Assembly: GCF_042650645.1 (NCBI RefSeq)
Contig: NZ_JBHSBI010000002.1
Coordinates: 248,001 to 312,000 of the forward strand
Direction: 5' to 3'
Length of the DNA stretch: 64,000 bases
Source: Nonomuraea purpurea
GTDB lineage: Bacteria; Actinomycetota; Actinomycetes; Streptosporangiales; Streptosporangiaceae
A program made the position numbers and the translations under genes. Of the stretch, positions 9,716 to 18,361 are shown in pieces. The notes under the pieces are model-generated. The model saw nothing but the letters and a program-made list of their open reading frames with translations. It was not told where the DNA came from and searched no databases. Positions within the stretch are counted from its first letter, which is position 1. The number at the start of each line of letters is the position of its first letter.

Positions 9716-10672
9716 CTAGGGGATCTCGATCACTTGCCCCGCGTAGGTGAGGCCCGCGCCGAAACCGAGCATCAGCGCCAGACCGCCCGAGCGGACCTCA
9801 CCGCGCTCCAGCATGCGCGAGAGCGCGAGCGGGATGGACGCGGCCGAGGTGTTGCCCGCGTGGACGATGTCGCGCGCGATGACGGCCTTGTCAGCGCCCA
9901 GCTTACGGGCGATGGCCTCGATGATGCGCAGGTTCGCCTGGTGGGGCACGAACGCCGACAGCTCCGACGGGTCGACGCCCGCGCGCTCGCACGCTTCGAG
10001 CGCCACCGGGTGCAGCGCGGTGGTCGCCCACCGGAAGACCGTCTGCCCCTCCTGGCGGAGGTAGTCGTCACGGTCCTTGATCCGGATCGCGTCGGACTTG
10101 TCGCCGGAACTGCCCCACACCACCGGGCCGATGCCGGGCGTCTCGGACGGCCCCACCACGGCGGCCCCCGCGCCGTCGGCGAAGATCACGGCGGTGGACC
10201 TGTCGGTCCAGTCGATCCACTGCGACAGCTTCTCCGCGCCGATGACCAGCACGTTCCTGGCCGCGCCGCCGCGGACGGCGGCGCTGGCCGTGGCCAGGGC
10301 GTAGCAGAACCCGGCGCAGGCGGCGTTCACGTCGAACGCGCCCGGCGAGTCGATGCCGAGCCGGTGGGCCACGACGGCGGAGGCGTTGGGGATCTGGGTC
10401 TCGGCCGTGCAGGTGGCCACGATCACGAGGTCGACGTCGTCAGGCGTCAGGCCGCTGGCGGCCAGCGCCTTGCCGCCGGCGATGACGGCCATGTCCTCGA
10501 GGGACTCCTCGCGGGGCGCGATCCTGCGCTCTTTGATGCCGACGCGGGACTGGATCCACTCGTCGTTGGTGTCCATGGTCTTGGTCAGGTCGTCGTTGCT
10601 GACGACGTTGGCCGGCTGGTAGTGGCCGAGGGCGAGCACCCTGGCGGCCGGTGCGATGTCCGGGATCCTCAT
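9716..10672 (-). CDS. fabH: FabH, 3-oxoacyl-ACP synthase III
   Basis: A 318-residue ketoacyl synthase III, which starts fatty acid synthesis by condensing an acyl-CoA with malonyl-ACP. In actinomycetes it usually prefers branched starters. The Cys-His-Asn triad is intact: Cys119 in NAACAGF, His244 in HQANLRI and Asn274 in HAGNTSAAS. The ATG at 10672 overlaps the fabD stop (ATGA), so the two are translationally coupled. Confidence 0.97.
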   Translation of the reverse strand: MRIPDIAPAARVLALGHYQPANVVSNDDLTKTMDTNDEWIQSRVGIKERRIAPREESLEDMAVIAGGKALAASGLTPDDVDLVIVATCTAETQIPNASAVVAHRLGIDSPGAFDVNAACAGFCYALATASAAVRGGAARNVLVIGAEKLSQWIDWTDRSTAVIFADGAGAAVVGPSETPGIGPVVWGSSGDKSDAIRIKDRDDYLRQEGQTVFRWATTALHPVALEACERAGVDPSELSAFVPHQANLRIIEAIARKLGADKAVIARDIVHAGNTSAASIPLALSRMLERGEVRSGGLALMLGFGAGLTYAGQVIEIP

Positions 10673-11574
10673 TTGATCAGCTCCCTGGCCGCGTCGAGGT
10701 CGTCTGGAGTCTTCAGCGCCGCCGTCCGGATGCCGCGCAGGCCGCGCTTGGCCAGGCCGGTCAGCGTGCCGCCGGGGAGGAGTTCGATCATCGTGGTGAC
10801 GCCGAGACCGGCCATGGTCTGCATGCAGGCGTCCCACCTGACGGGGTTGCTGATCTGCTTGACCAGGCGCTCGACGAACTCCGCGCCGGTGGCGACCGGC
10901 TGCCCGTCGGCGTTGGACAGCAGCGTGACCCCGGGGTCGGCGGGGGTGACGGTCCTGGCGGCCTCGCGCAGGCTCTCGACCGCGGGGGCCATGTGGGCGG
11001 TGTGGAAGGCGCCCGCGACCTTCAGCGGGATGAGGCGGGCGCGGGCCGGCGCGTCGTCCTTGAACGCGGCCAGTTGCTCGATCGTGCCGCCCGCCACGAT
11101 CTGCCCGGCGCCGTTGACGTTGGCGGGGGTCAGCCCGTGGCGCTCGATGGCGGCCAGCACCTCGGCCTCCTCGCCGCCGAGCACGGCGCTCATGCCGGTC
11201 TCGGTGACGGCGGCGGCCTTGGCCATGGCCTTGGCGCGCTCGCGTACGAGGGCCAGGGACTGCTCGGGGGTGAGCACCCCGGCGAGCGCGGCGGCGGCGA
11301 ACTCGCCGACGCTGTGGCCCGCGAGCACGTCGGGGGCCGCGCCGAGCACCTCGGCGGAGGCCAGGGCGGCGGCCACGAGCAGCGGCTGGGCGACGGCGGT
11401 GTCGCGGATCTCGTCGGCTCCCGCGGTCGTGCCGTAGGCGATCAGGTCGAGCCCGACGACCTCGGACCAGGCGCCGAGCCTGTCGGCCACGCCGGGCAGC
11501 TCAAGCCATGGAGCCAGGAAACCTGGAGTTTGGGCACCTTGGCCCGGAGCGACGAGTACAAGCACAAAATCCAC
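10669..11574 (-). CDS. fabD: FabD, malonyl-CoA:ACP malonyltransferase
   Basis: A 301-residue acyltransferase that loads malonyl groups onto ACP. The N-terminal PGQGAQ, the nucleophile Ser88 in GHSVGEFAA and the catalytic His191 in GAFHTAHM are present. The start is GTG at 11574, with AGGGC a few bases upstream; a second in-frame GTG lies four codons later. It is the first gene of the fatty acid synthase operon, and its promoter should lie in the 94 bp before it, which hold a cluster of dyads. Confidence 0.96.
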   Translation of the reverse strand: MDFVLVLVAPGQGAQTPGFLAPWLELPGVADRLGAWSEVVGLDLIAYGTTAGADEIRDTAVAQPLLVAAALASAEVLGAAPDVLAGHSVGEFAAAALAGVLTPEQSLALVRERAKAMAKAAAVTETGMSAVLGGEEAEVLAAIERHGLTPANVNGAGQIVAGGTIEQLAAFKDDAPARARLIPLKVAGAFHTAHMAPAVESLREAARTVTPADPGVTLLSNADGQPVATGAEFVERLVKQISNPVRWDACMQTMAGLGVTTMIELLPGGTLTGLAKRGLRGIRTAALKTPDDLDAARELIK

Positions 11575-11635
11575 CTTGCCCTGTAGAACTCCGACACGCG
11601 GATGGAGATCCGTACGAACTTTGTCCGGGGTGATT

Positions 11636-11656
11636 TGTAGGAACCCTACAGTAGGG
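11636..11656. promoter_or_regulatory. Overlapping palindromes upstream of fabD, candidate operator
   Basis: Two perfect dyads overlap here: TGTAGG-AAC-CCTACA (11636-11650) and CCCTAC-A-GTAGGG (11644-11656). They lie in the only intergenic gap of the fatty acid synthase cluster, upstream of fabD and next to a PucR-family regulator gene whose Streptomyces counterpart, FasR, activates this operon. This is the most likely binding site; the assignment is inferred. Confidence 0.5.
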
Positions 11657-11668
11657 ATTTCGGTGGTA

Positions 11669-12835
11669 TTACGTTAGGGCGCGCCACGTTACGGCGCTTT
11701 CCGACAGCCGGCCGAGAATGAGCCCGACCTGCAGGGTGAAGGCGGAGCGGCCCTCGGTGGGCTGGTACCCGGTCAGCTCCGTGATCTTCTTCAGCCGGTA
11801 GCGCACGGTGTTGGGGTGCACGAAGAGCAGCCTGGCGGTCGCCTCCAGCGAGGTGCCCTGCTCCAGATACGTGGCCAGTGTGTCGAGCAGCGGCGTGCCG
11901 GCGAGCGGCAGGTAGACGTTCTCGATGAGCTGCTCCCTGGCGTCGGCGTCGCCGTCGAGCGCCCGTTCGGCCAGCAGATCCTCGGCGTGCACCGGCCTGG
12001 GCGCGTCGGGCCACCCGCAGGACGCCTTCAGCCCGGCCAGCGCCGCCCTGGCGGACCTGGCGGCGGCGTGCAGGTCGGGCACCTCGGGGCCGATGACGAT
12101 GGGGCCGACGCCGAAGCGGGACACGACCTGCCTGGCCGCGTGGTCGACGCTGTCGGCGCCGCCCACGATCACGATCAGCCGGTCGGCCTGGACGCCGGCG
12201 AGCAGGTCCATGCCGATGCGGCGGCCCTTCTCGCGCAGGCCGTCGATGACCGCGCGGGGGTCGCCCTCGGGGGCGTGACCGGCGATGACGACCACGGGGG
12301 AGGAGGTCCAGCCGAGCGCGGCGGCCCAGGAGTGGAGGCCGTCGTCGACCTCGCCGCGCACCAGCGCGTCCACGATCAGCGCCTCAAGCCGGGCGTCCCA
12401 CGCGCCCCTGGCCTCGGCCTCGCGGGCGTAGACCTGGGCGGCGGTGAAGGCCACGTCGCGGGTGTAGCGCAGCATGGCCTGCTGGAGCTGGTCCTCGCCG
12501 CCGGGCGCGGCCAGTTCGTGGGCCTGCGCCTCGACCACCTCGACCACGATCCTGACGATGTCGACGGTCTGCTGCAGCGAGATCGACCGCTTGAGCTCGC
12601 GCGGGGCCGTGCCGAAGAACTCGATGCTGGGAGTGTCCTTGCCCGCCTGCTGGAACCACTCGACGAAGGCGGCGATGCCGGCCTGGGCCACCAGCCCCAC
12701 CCACGACCTGTCCTCGGCGCTGAGCGCGCGGAACCACGGAAGCTGCTCGTCCATGCGCGCCATCGCCGCCGTGCCGAGCGAGCCCATGGCCCGCTCGAGC
12801 CTGCGGGTGGTGTCCTCCCGGGTCCGGTCTGTCAC
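11669..12835 (-). CDS. PucR-family transcriptional regulator (FasR-like)
   Basis: A 388-residue regulator with a central GGDEF-like/PucR region and a C-terminal helix-turn-helix: TSLEATARLLFVHPNTVRYR lies near residues 330-350, and TGYQP follows. In Streptomyces coelicolor the homologue in the same place, FasR, activates fabD-fabH-acpP-fabF, so this gene probably controls the operon that follows it. The start is GTG at 12835 with no strong ribosome site visible. It shares the strand and direction of the fab genes but is separated by a dyad-containing gap. Confidence 0.88.
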   Translation of the reverse strand: MTDRTREDTTRRLERAMGSLGTAAMARMDEQLPWFRALSAEDRSWVGLVAQAGIAAFVEWFQQAGKDTPSIEFFGTAPRELKRSISLQQTVDIVRIVVEVVEAQAHELAAPGGEDQLQQAMLRYTRDVAFTAAQVYAREAEARGAWDARLEALIVDALVRGEVDDGLHSWAAALGWTSSPVVVIAGHAPEGDPRAVIDGLREKGRRIGMDLLAGVQADRLIVIVGGADSVDHAARQVVSRFGVGPIVIGPEVPDLHAAARSARAALAGLKASCGWPDAPRPVHAEDLLAERALDGDADAREQLIENVYLPLAGTPLLDTLATYLEQGTSLEATARLLFVHPNTVRYRLKKITELTGYQPTEGRSAFTLQVGLILGRLSESAVTWRALT

Positions 12836-12905
12836 GTCATCTAGAGTGCCAGGTCCATTCCCATGACCGCGACGGCGGTGTCAGGCCCGGCCGCGCGGAC
12901 GGCCT

Positions 12906-13349
12906 TCAGATGACGGCGACGGCCGTGATCAGGCCGATCGCGAGGTGGGTGACCGCGAGCAGCCGCGCTCCTGGCTGCAGCTCCTGCTCCTTGACCAGAT
13001 CGCGGACGGAGACGCCCACGATCTTGTCGAACACCAGCATCGCGACGGTCTGCACGATGATGCCGACCAGGCCGAACACCGCCGTGGCCGCCAGCCCCTC
13101 CGTCAACCGGCCGCCGGAGGCCCAGATGGAGGCGGCCACGATGAGGCCGATGGCGCCCAGCGCCGAGGTGGTCAGCAGCGTGGCGTTGGGGTTGCGCTGG
13201 GTGCGGATGACCTCGCTCAGCTTGCCGGGCGTCGCCCAGTCGATCACGTAGAAGCCGACGATCATGAGGACCAGGCCGACGGCGGCGTAGGCGGCGATGG
13301 CGCCGGCGCCGCGCATGAGGGTTTCGAGAAGGGTCACGTCTGTATCCAT
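12906..13349 (-). CDS. DUF350 membrane protein (YjfL-like)
   Basis: A 147-residue inner-membrane protein with four predicted helices (about residues 13-36, 58-78, 84-108 and 125-147). It fits DUF350, a family that includes E. coli YjfL and has no settled function. It is the last gene of a three-gene leftward cluster with an ATP-grasp synthetase and a small membrane protein, the same combination as E. coli yjfL, yjfM and yjfC. The ATG at 13349 is well placed, 30 bp from the synthetase stop. Confidence 0.85.
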   Translation of the reverse strand: MDTDVTLLETLMRGAGAIAAYAAVGLVLMIVGFYVIDWATPGKLSEVIRTQRNPNATLLTTSALGAIGLIVAASIWASGGRLTEGLAATAVFGLVGIIVQTVAMLVFDKIVGVSVRDLVKEQELQPGARLLAVTHLAIGLITAVAVI

Positions 13350-13378
13350 TCAGGGGAGGATGCGGGAGTGGGGGGAAG

Positions 13379-14524
13379 TCAGTCGGCGATGCGGTGCGGG
13401 ACGAAGGAGGAGGTGTCATCGGTGATCAGGCCGGTCGTCTCCCTGATACCCAGCCCGGCGGCCTCGTCGGCGACGATCCAGGCGCCGAGCACCGGGCGTT
13501 GTCCCTCGAACACCGGCAGAGCCTCGAAGCCCTGGAAGACGTAGCCTTCCTTGCCGTAGGAGCCGGGCGTCTCCTGTGTCCCCTCCGGGGTGACGATCCG
13601 CATCGAGGCGCCCTCCCTGCCGAGCATCGGCTTGGCGATGTAGGAGGTCAGCTCCCGTGGGTCGCCGAGGTAGGCGGGCAGCAGGTTGGGGTGGCCCGGG
13701 TGGAGCTCCCACAGGAGCGCCAGCAGCGCCTTGTTCGACAGCAGCGTCTTCCACAGGGGTTCGATCCAGGTGGAGTGCCGTACGGCCTGCCGTCCGAAGT
13801 CGTCGTCCAGCATCCACTCCCACGGGTAGAGCTTGAACGCCGAGCGGATCATCTGCCCGCCGAGGTCGGCGAAGCGGCGGTTGAGCGCGTCCCAGCCGAT
13901 GTCCTCCATGGCGATGGCCATGGTCCGCAGGCCGGCCTGTTCGGCGGTCTCCTGCAGGTAGGCCACCGTCATGGCCTCTTCGCCGGTCTCGTCCATGTTC
14001 GTGAACGCGAAGTGGATGGGCCCGGGCGGCAGCCGCAGCTCGCGCCAGCGCTCGACGAGCCGCTCGTGCACGGAGTTCCACTGGTCGTCGCCGGGGAAGC
14101 GGTCCTGCAGCCAGAACCACTGCACGACCGACGACTCCACCAGCGAGGTCGGGGTGTCGGCGTTGTACTCCAGCAGTTTGGCCGGGCCCGTGCCGTCGTA
14201 GCGCAGGTCGAATCGGGCGTACACGTGGGGGTCGCGCCGCTCCCACGAGCGGGCCACCTCCTCCCACGCCCACTCGGGGATGGCGAAGTCGGCGAAGCGC
14301 CCGGTGGAGATCACGTGCTCCACGACGCCCAGGCACATGCGGTGGAGCTCCTCGACCTGCTCCTCCAGCGCCTCGACCTCCTCCATCGAGAAGACGTAGT
14401 GGACGGACTCGTCCCAGTAGGGCCTGCTCAGCCCGGAGGGGTGGGCGGCCCGGTGGTAGGCCAGCCCCTGACCCTCGATGATCTTCTCCCAGTCGTCTCT
14501 GGGCGTGCCATGCTCGCGGCGCAC
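13379..14524 (-). CDS. Glutathionylspermidine synthase-family ATP-grasp enzyme (YjfC-like)
   Basis: A 381-residue ATP-grasp protein of the glutathionylspermidine synthase family. Family features include YARFDLRYDG, LEYNADTPTSLVE, FKLYPWEWML, AKPMLGREGASM and a C-terminal GIRETTGLITDD. True glutathionylspermidine is not expected in actinomycetes, which lack glutathione, so the substrate is probably another carboxylate and amine. The start is GTG, two bases after the stop of the upstream gene, so they form one operon with DUF350. Confidence 0.88.
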   Translation of the reverse strand: MRREHGTPRDDWEKIIEGQGLAYHRAAHPSGLSRPYWDESVHYVFSMEEVEALEEQVEELHRMCLGVVEHVISTGRFADFAIPEWAWEEVARSWERRDPHVYARFDLRYDGTGPAKLLEYNADTPTSLVESSVVQWFWLQDRFPGDDQWNSVHERLVERWRELRLPPGPIHFAFTNMDETGEEAMTVAYLQETAEQAGLRTMAIAMEDIGWDALNRRFADLGGQMIRSAFKLYPWEWMLDDDFGRQAVRHSTWIEPLWKTLLSNKALLALLWELHPGHPNLLPAYLGDPRELTSYIAKPMLGREGASMRIVTPEGTQETPGSYGKEGYVFQGFEALPVFEGQRPVLGAWIVADEAAGLGIRETTGLITDDTSSFVPHRIAD

Positions 14525-14526
14525 CG

Positions 14527-15063
14527 TCAGCTCCCGCTGCTCGAACGGTTGCCGAACCCGCCGCGCTGGATCTCCTTGCCGGAGCGGCTGTTGATGTTCA
14601 CGTCGGAGGGGCGGTAGGTGCTGCCCTTGGAGACGCGGTCACCCTGCCTGGTGCCGCCGTAGTACCAGCGGTACGCGCCGCGCGAGTCGCCGTAGTTGAT
14701 CCGGTAGGAGTTGTAGCTGTTGTTGCCGCCGCCGCCGCCGTCGCCATCGCCGTCATAGCTGCGGTAGCGGTTGTCGTCATCGTCATCGCAGTTGGAGTCG
14801 TCGACGACCTGGTAGGAGCCGGGGGGCGGCGTTGACGTGCCGGGGGTGGGGGTCGCGGTCGGATCGGGGGCGGGGGTCGGCGAGTAGGCGTCCCCCTCCA
14901 CGTAGAGCACACAATCTGCGGTGACGTCGTCGTCCTCGTCGTTCGCCTCCGCGACCGCCCAGATCCCGACCAGGGTCAAGGACAGAACGCCGAGCACGGA
15001 CAGCGCAACGATCTTGGACGACTTGCGCTCGGACGCCTCGTCGTAATGGGGCGGTGGTGCCAT
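14527..15063 (-). CDS. Small membrane-anchored protein with acidic, glycine-rich tail (YjfM-like position)
   Basis: A 178-residue protein. After a short cytosolic start, a hydrophobic segment (about residues 17-40) is followed by a proline/threonine linker, an Asp-rich block, a Gly/Asn/Tyr stretch and a basic C-terminus. It occupies the place of E. coli YjfM (DUF1190) in a cluster with YjfC- and YjfL-like genes. ATG at 15063 was chosen because GCAGGAGC precedes it; the TTG just upstream is less likely. Two cysteines outside the membrane could pair. Confidence 0.75.
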   Translation of the reverse strand: MAPPPHYDEASERKSSKIVALSVLGVLSLTLVGIWAVAEANDEDDDVTADCVLYVEGDAYSPTPAPDPTATPTPGTSTPPPGSYQVVDDSNCDDDDDNRYRSYDGDGDGGGGGNNSYNSYRINYGDSRGAYRWYYGGTRQGDRVSKGSTYRPSDVNINSRSGKEIQRGGFGNRSSSGS

Positions 15064-15153
15064 CAAGCTCCTGCTTTCATGGGCCGATCAGCCTATCGGT
15101 GGCTCTCGTTCGCGTTCAATGTGTATCGCCTGCCTGTTGCTATTGGTTTGGGT

Positions 15154-16188
15154 ATGAATCAAGGCATGGATCCGGTTGATGCCCTCCGCGAGATCGCCTT
15201 CCTGTTGGAGCGCGCGGGAGAGCCCACGTACCGCGTACGCGCCTTCCGCCGTGCCGCCGCGCTCGTTGACGACCTCCCCCGAGACGAGCTCGCGCGGCTG
15301 GCCCACACGGGTGGGCTCGGCGACCTGCCCGGCATCGGCAAGGTCACCGCACTGGTGATCAACGAAGCACTCTCCGGTGAGGTTCCTACGTATTTGCGGA
15401 GAATGCGGGCGACCGAGGGCGTGGAACTCGACGCGGCGGCGGCAGCCCTGCGCAGTGCGTTGAAAGGCGACCTGCACAGCCATTCGGACTGGTCGGACGG
15501 CGGCTCGCCGATCGAGGAGATGGCCGAGGCGGCCATCGGGCTCGGCCACGAATACTGGGCGCTGACCGACCACTCGCCGCGCCTGACCGTCGCCAAGGGC
15601 CTGACGGCCGAGCGGCTGGAACGGCAGCTCGAGGTCGTGGGCAAACTGAACGAGCGGCTGGCCCCGTTCAGGATCCTGACCGGCATCGAGGTGGACGTGA
15701 ACGCGGACGGCTCCCTCGACCAGGAGCCCGCGCTGCTGGAGCGGCTGGACGTGGTGGTGGCGAGCGTGCACTCCAAGCTGCGCATGGACGCACAGGACAT
15801 GACCCGCCGCATGGTCACCGCGATCGCGAACCCGCTGGTCGACGTGCTCGGGCACTGCACGGGGCGGGTGGTGCGGGCAGGGGGCGAGCGGGGGGCCAAG
15901 CGGCCGGAGTCGTCGTTCGACGCGGAACTGGTCTTCGAGGCCTGCAGGCGGTTCGGGGTGGCGGTCGAGATCAACTCCCGGCCCGACCGGCTCGATCCGC
16001 CGAAACGACTGATGCGGCTGGCCTACGAGATGGGGTGCGTGTTCGCGATCGACTCCGACGCGCACGCGCCCGGGCAGCTCGACTGGCAGCGGTTCGGGTG
16101 CGAACGGGCCGCGCAGTGCGGGATCGAGGCGGACCGGATCGTCAACACCTGGACGCTGGACCGGCTGCTCGAATGGACGGCGGCCTGA
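15154..16188 (+). CDS. Helix-hairpin-helix plus PHP-domain phosphoesterase
   Basis: A 344-residue protein. The N-terminal third resembles the 8-kDa/fingers region of family X DNA polymerases, with a helix-hairpin-helix (GDLPGIGKVTA, about 56-66). The PHP domain follows, with metal ligands in DLHSHSDWSDG (from 106), ALTDHS, EVDVN, SVHSK, GHCTG and DSDAH. PHP proteins hydrolyse phosphoesters, so a DNA-repair nuclease or phosphatase role is likely. The polymerase palm domain is absent. ATG 15154 or 15166 could be the start. It is divergent from the membrane-protein operon. Confidence 0.85.
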   Translation: MNQGMDPVDALREIAFLLERAGEPTYRVRAFRRAAALVDDLPRDELARLAHTGGLGDLPGIGKVTALVINEALSGEVPTYLRRMRATEGVELDAAAAALRSALKGDLHSHSDWSDGGSPIEEMAEAAIGLGHEYWALTDHSPRLTVAKGLTAERLERQLEVVGKLNERLAPFRILTGIEVDVNADGSLDQEPALLERLDVVVASVHSKLRMDAQDMTRRMVTAIANPLVDVLGHCTGRVVRAGGERGAKRPESSFDAELVFEACRRFGVAVEINSRPDRLDPPKRLMRLAYEMGCVFAIDSDAHAPGQLDWQRFGCERAAQCGIEADRIVNTWTLDRLLEWTAA

Positions 16189-16301
16189 TTCGGGGGAGCG
16201 GTCGCCGTGACGTGAGACCACCGTGGCCCGGCGGTGAGGCGGTGGTTGCGGGGACGGCGTGAGCCCCATGATTGTCGGTGGCGCCGCGTAACGTCTCGGC
16301 T

Positions 16302-17030
16302 GTGAACCGTACCGACCGGCTCTACGCACTCGTCGAAGACCTGCGCGCCATCGCGCCCCGCTGCCGCTCGGCCCGGGAGCTCGCCCAGCGGTTCGAGGTC
16401 AGCGTGCGCACGATCGAGCGCGACATCACGGCGCTGCAGGAGTCGGGGGTGCCGATCTACGCCGAGCCGGGGCGCAAGGGCGGTTACGCGATCGACAAGA
16501 AGATGTCCCTGCCGCCGCTCAACTTCACCCCCGCCGAGGCCGTGGCCATCGCGGTGGCGCTCAGCAGAGCCGGCGACCAGCCGTTCGGCAGGCAGGCGCG
16601 CAGCGCGTTACGCAAGGTGGTGGCCGCCATGCCGGGCGCCGAGGGCGATCTCGCCCGAGAGCTGGCCCGCCGCGTGCAGATGGTCCGCCCGCACTCCGAG
16701 CCCGACGACGACATCCAGCCGCTCGGCGCCGAGGGCATCTCGCGGGCCATCGAGGAGGCGCTGCTGCGCAGGCGCGTGCTCAGGCTCGAATACGCCGACG
16801 CCAAGGGCGCGCTGACCTCGCGCGACGTGGAGCCCGGGGTGTTCCTGGGCGGGCGGGGCGGGTTCTGGTACCTCGTGGCGTGGTGCCGGCTGCGCGACGA
16901 CGTACGCGTCTTCCGCCTCGACCGCATCGCGGCCGCCACCGTCACCCCCGAGCGCAGCCCGGACCGGCCGCTCGAAGGCTTCGCCTCCGGGGTGCCCGAG
17001 ATGATCGTCCACGGCACTTCGCTCGAGTAA
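16302..17030 (+). CDS. WYL-domain transcriptional regulator
   Basis: A 242-residue regulator with an N-terminal helix-turn-helix of the HTH_11/DeoR style (RSARELAQRFEVSVRTIERD, residues about 23-42) and a WYL domain from about residue 140 (FWYLVAWCRLRDDVRVFRLDRI). WYL domains sense nucleic acid or other ligands and often control nearby genes. The GTG start at 16302 opens with the conserved NRTDRLYALVE. The VOC-family gene begins 76 bp later on the same strand and is the likely target. Confidence 0.88.
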   Translation: MNRTDRLYALVEDLRAIAPRCRSARELAQRFEVSVRTIERDITALQESGVPIYAEPGRKGGYAIDKKMSLPPLNFTPAEAVAIAVALSRAGDQPFGRQARSALRKVVAAMPGAEGDLARELARRVQMVRPHSEPDDDIQPLGAEGISRAIEEALLRRRVLRLEYADAKGALTSRDVEPGVFLGGRGGFWYLVAWCRLRDDVRVFRLDRIAAATVTPERSPDRPLEGFASGVPEMIVHGTSLE

Positions 17031-17106
17031 TCATTCGAAAACACCGACATAGGGTTGTCGCTCACGCGTTGCATCGTTGTCCTGTTCGAGAAATGAGGAG
17101 ACGACG

Positions 17107-17463
17107 ATGGACAACACGGTGACCTGGTTCGAGGTCGCGACAGACGACCCAGAAGGCGCCCAGACGTTCTATGGCGGGATGTTCGGCTGGACGTTCGCCC
17201 GTGACGACGCCCCGATCGACTACCGGTTGATCGGCTACCCGGGCGGCGCGCACCCGGCGGGCGGGCTGTACAACACCAAGGGCGAGTTCCCGGCTCACGC
17301 GATCTTCCACGTGCATGTGGCCGACGTCGAGGAGGCCTGCGCCAAGAGCGAGAAGCTGGGCGGCAAGGTCGTCACGAAGGTCATCGGCGACGCCGACGGC
17401 ACCGACTTCGCCTATCTGCGCGACCCGTCGGGCAGCCTCTTCGGAGTCTTCCACCGCAGGTGA
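17107..17463 (+). CDS. VOC (glyoxalase/bleomycin-resistance) superfamily protein
   Basis: A 118-residue single-module vicinal-oxygen-chelate protein. The pattern TVTWFEVATDDPEGAQTFY at the start and FAYLRDPSGSLFGVF at the end is typical. Such proteins bind metals or small electrophiles, and the substrate is not predictable. ATG at 17107 has GAGGAG ten bases before it. Its position after a WYL/YafY-type regulator suggests induction by that regulator. Confidence 0.88.
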   Translation: MDNTVTWFEVATDDPEGAQTFYGGMFGWTFARDDAPIDYRLIGYPGGAHPAGGLYNTKGEFPAHAIFHVHVADVEEACAKSEKLGGKVVTKVIGDADGTDFAYLRDPSGSLFGVFHRR

Positions 17464-17607
17464 GCCACGTTCCGTCCGCCCGCGCGCCCGGGAGAGCACC
17501 TTCCCCGCCGACCCGAGGCCGCCCCGGGGGACGGATGGTTCGCCTTTCGCCCTGGGCACGCCGCCGATCGCCGAGCGGCGGCGCGTCCAGGGCCTTTCTC
17601 CGAGTGG

Positions 17608-18351
17608 TCAGAAGGCGGCGGCCGACAGCCAGCGGTCCAGGAAGGCGCGGTCGCCGTACACGGTGAGCCCGTCGGGGGAGCGCCGGCCGTACAGCAGGAG
17701 AAGCAGGTCGCTCACGGGGCCCCGCACGGCGACGTCGCCCTTGGCGTGCCCGCGCGCCCACGTGATCGCTCCGCCGGGCCCCTGCGTGATCGTCCACTCG
17801 CCGTCGGCGTCGGTCGCGTGGAGGTGGATCGTGGCCCCCTCCGCGCCCAGCTCGGCCAGCGGCCGGGTGACCCAGGCGGCGGACGGCAGATTGTGCAGGA
17901 ACTCCTCGACGCCGTCGATCGCGGTCGGCGCCGGGACCACCGGGTCGACGCCGAGCGCGAGCTCCGCGTCGGCCCGGTGGACGACCAGCTCGAAGAGCAT
18001 CCTGCGCGGCCACCAGGACGCCCGTTTGTCCGGGCCCCAGGTCCACACGGGCATCGCCGGATCGGTCACGCGCAGCGTCTCCAGCAGGGTGGCGGCGCCG
18101 GCCGTCAGCCAGGCCGCGTCCCCGCTCTCGCCCTCGGCCAGCCCGCTCGGCACCTGGCGCGACCAGATCCGCTCCTGAACCCGGTTGCGCAGCACGTGGG
18201 TGGCCCAGCGGTGGGTCTGGCCGACGTGCGTGACCAGTTCGGCGAGCGTCCATCCCGGGCACGTGGGCACCGGGACGGACAGGTCGCCCGCCAGGGAGGC
18301 CAGTCGCGCGGCCTCCGCCTCAATCGTCGATTCGTCAGTGTCGTCCGTCAC
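17608..18351 (-). CDS. Maleylpyruvate isomerase-family, mycothiol-dependent-type protein
   Basis: A 247-residue protein with a DinB-like/MDMPI N-terminal domain: VPTCPGWTLAELVTHVGQTHRWA carries the first metal-binding His, and MLFELVVHRADAELAL carries the second. A C-terminal MDMPI-type domain follows. These enzymes use mycothiol, the actinomycete thiol, and are often called maleylpyruvate isomerases although most substrates are unknown. The start is GTG. It ends facing the VOC gene and lies 10 bp from the hydrolase gene, on the same strand. Confidence 0.85.
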   Translation of the reverse strand: MTDDTDESTIEAEAARLASLAGDLSVPVPTCPGWTLAELVTHVGQTHRWATHVLRNRVQERIWSRQVPSGLAEGESGDAAWLTAGAATLLETLRVTDPAMPVWTWGPDKRASWWPRRMLFELVVHRADAELALGVDPVVPAPTAIDGVEEFLHNLPSAAWVTRPLAELGAEGATIHLHATDADGEWTITQGPGGAITWARGHAKGDVAVRGPVSDLLLLLYGRRSPDGLTVYGDRAFLDRWLSAAAF

Positions 18352-18361
18352 GCGGCCCAGA

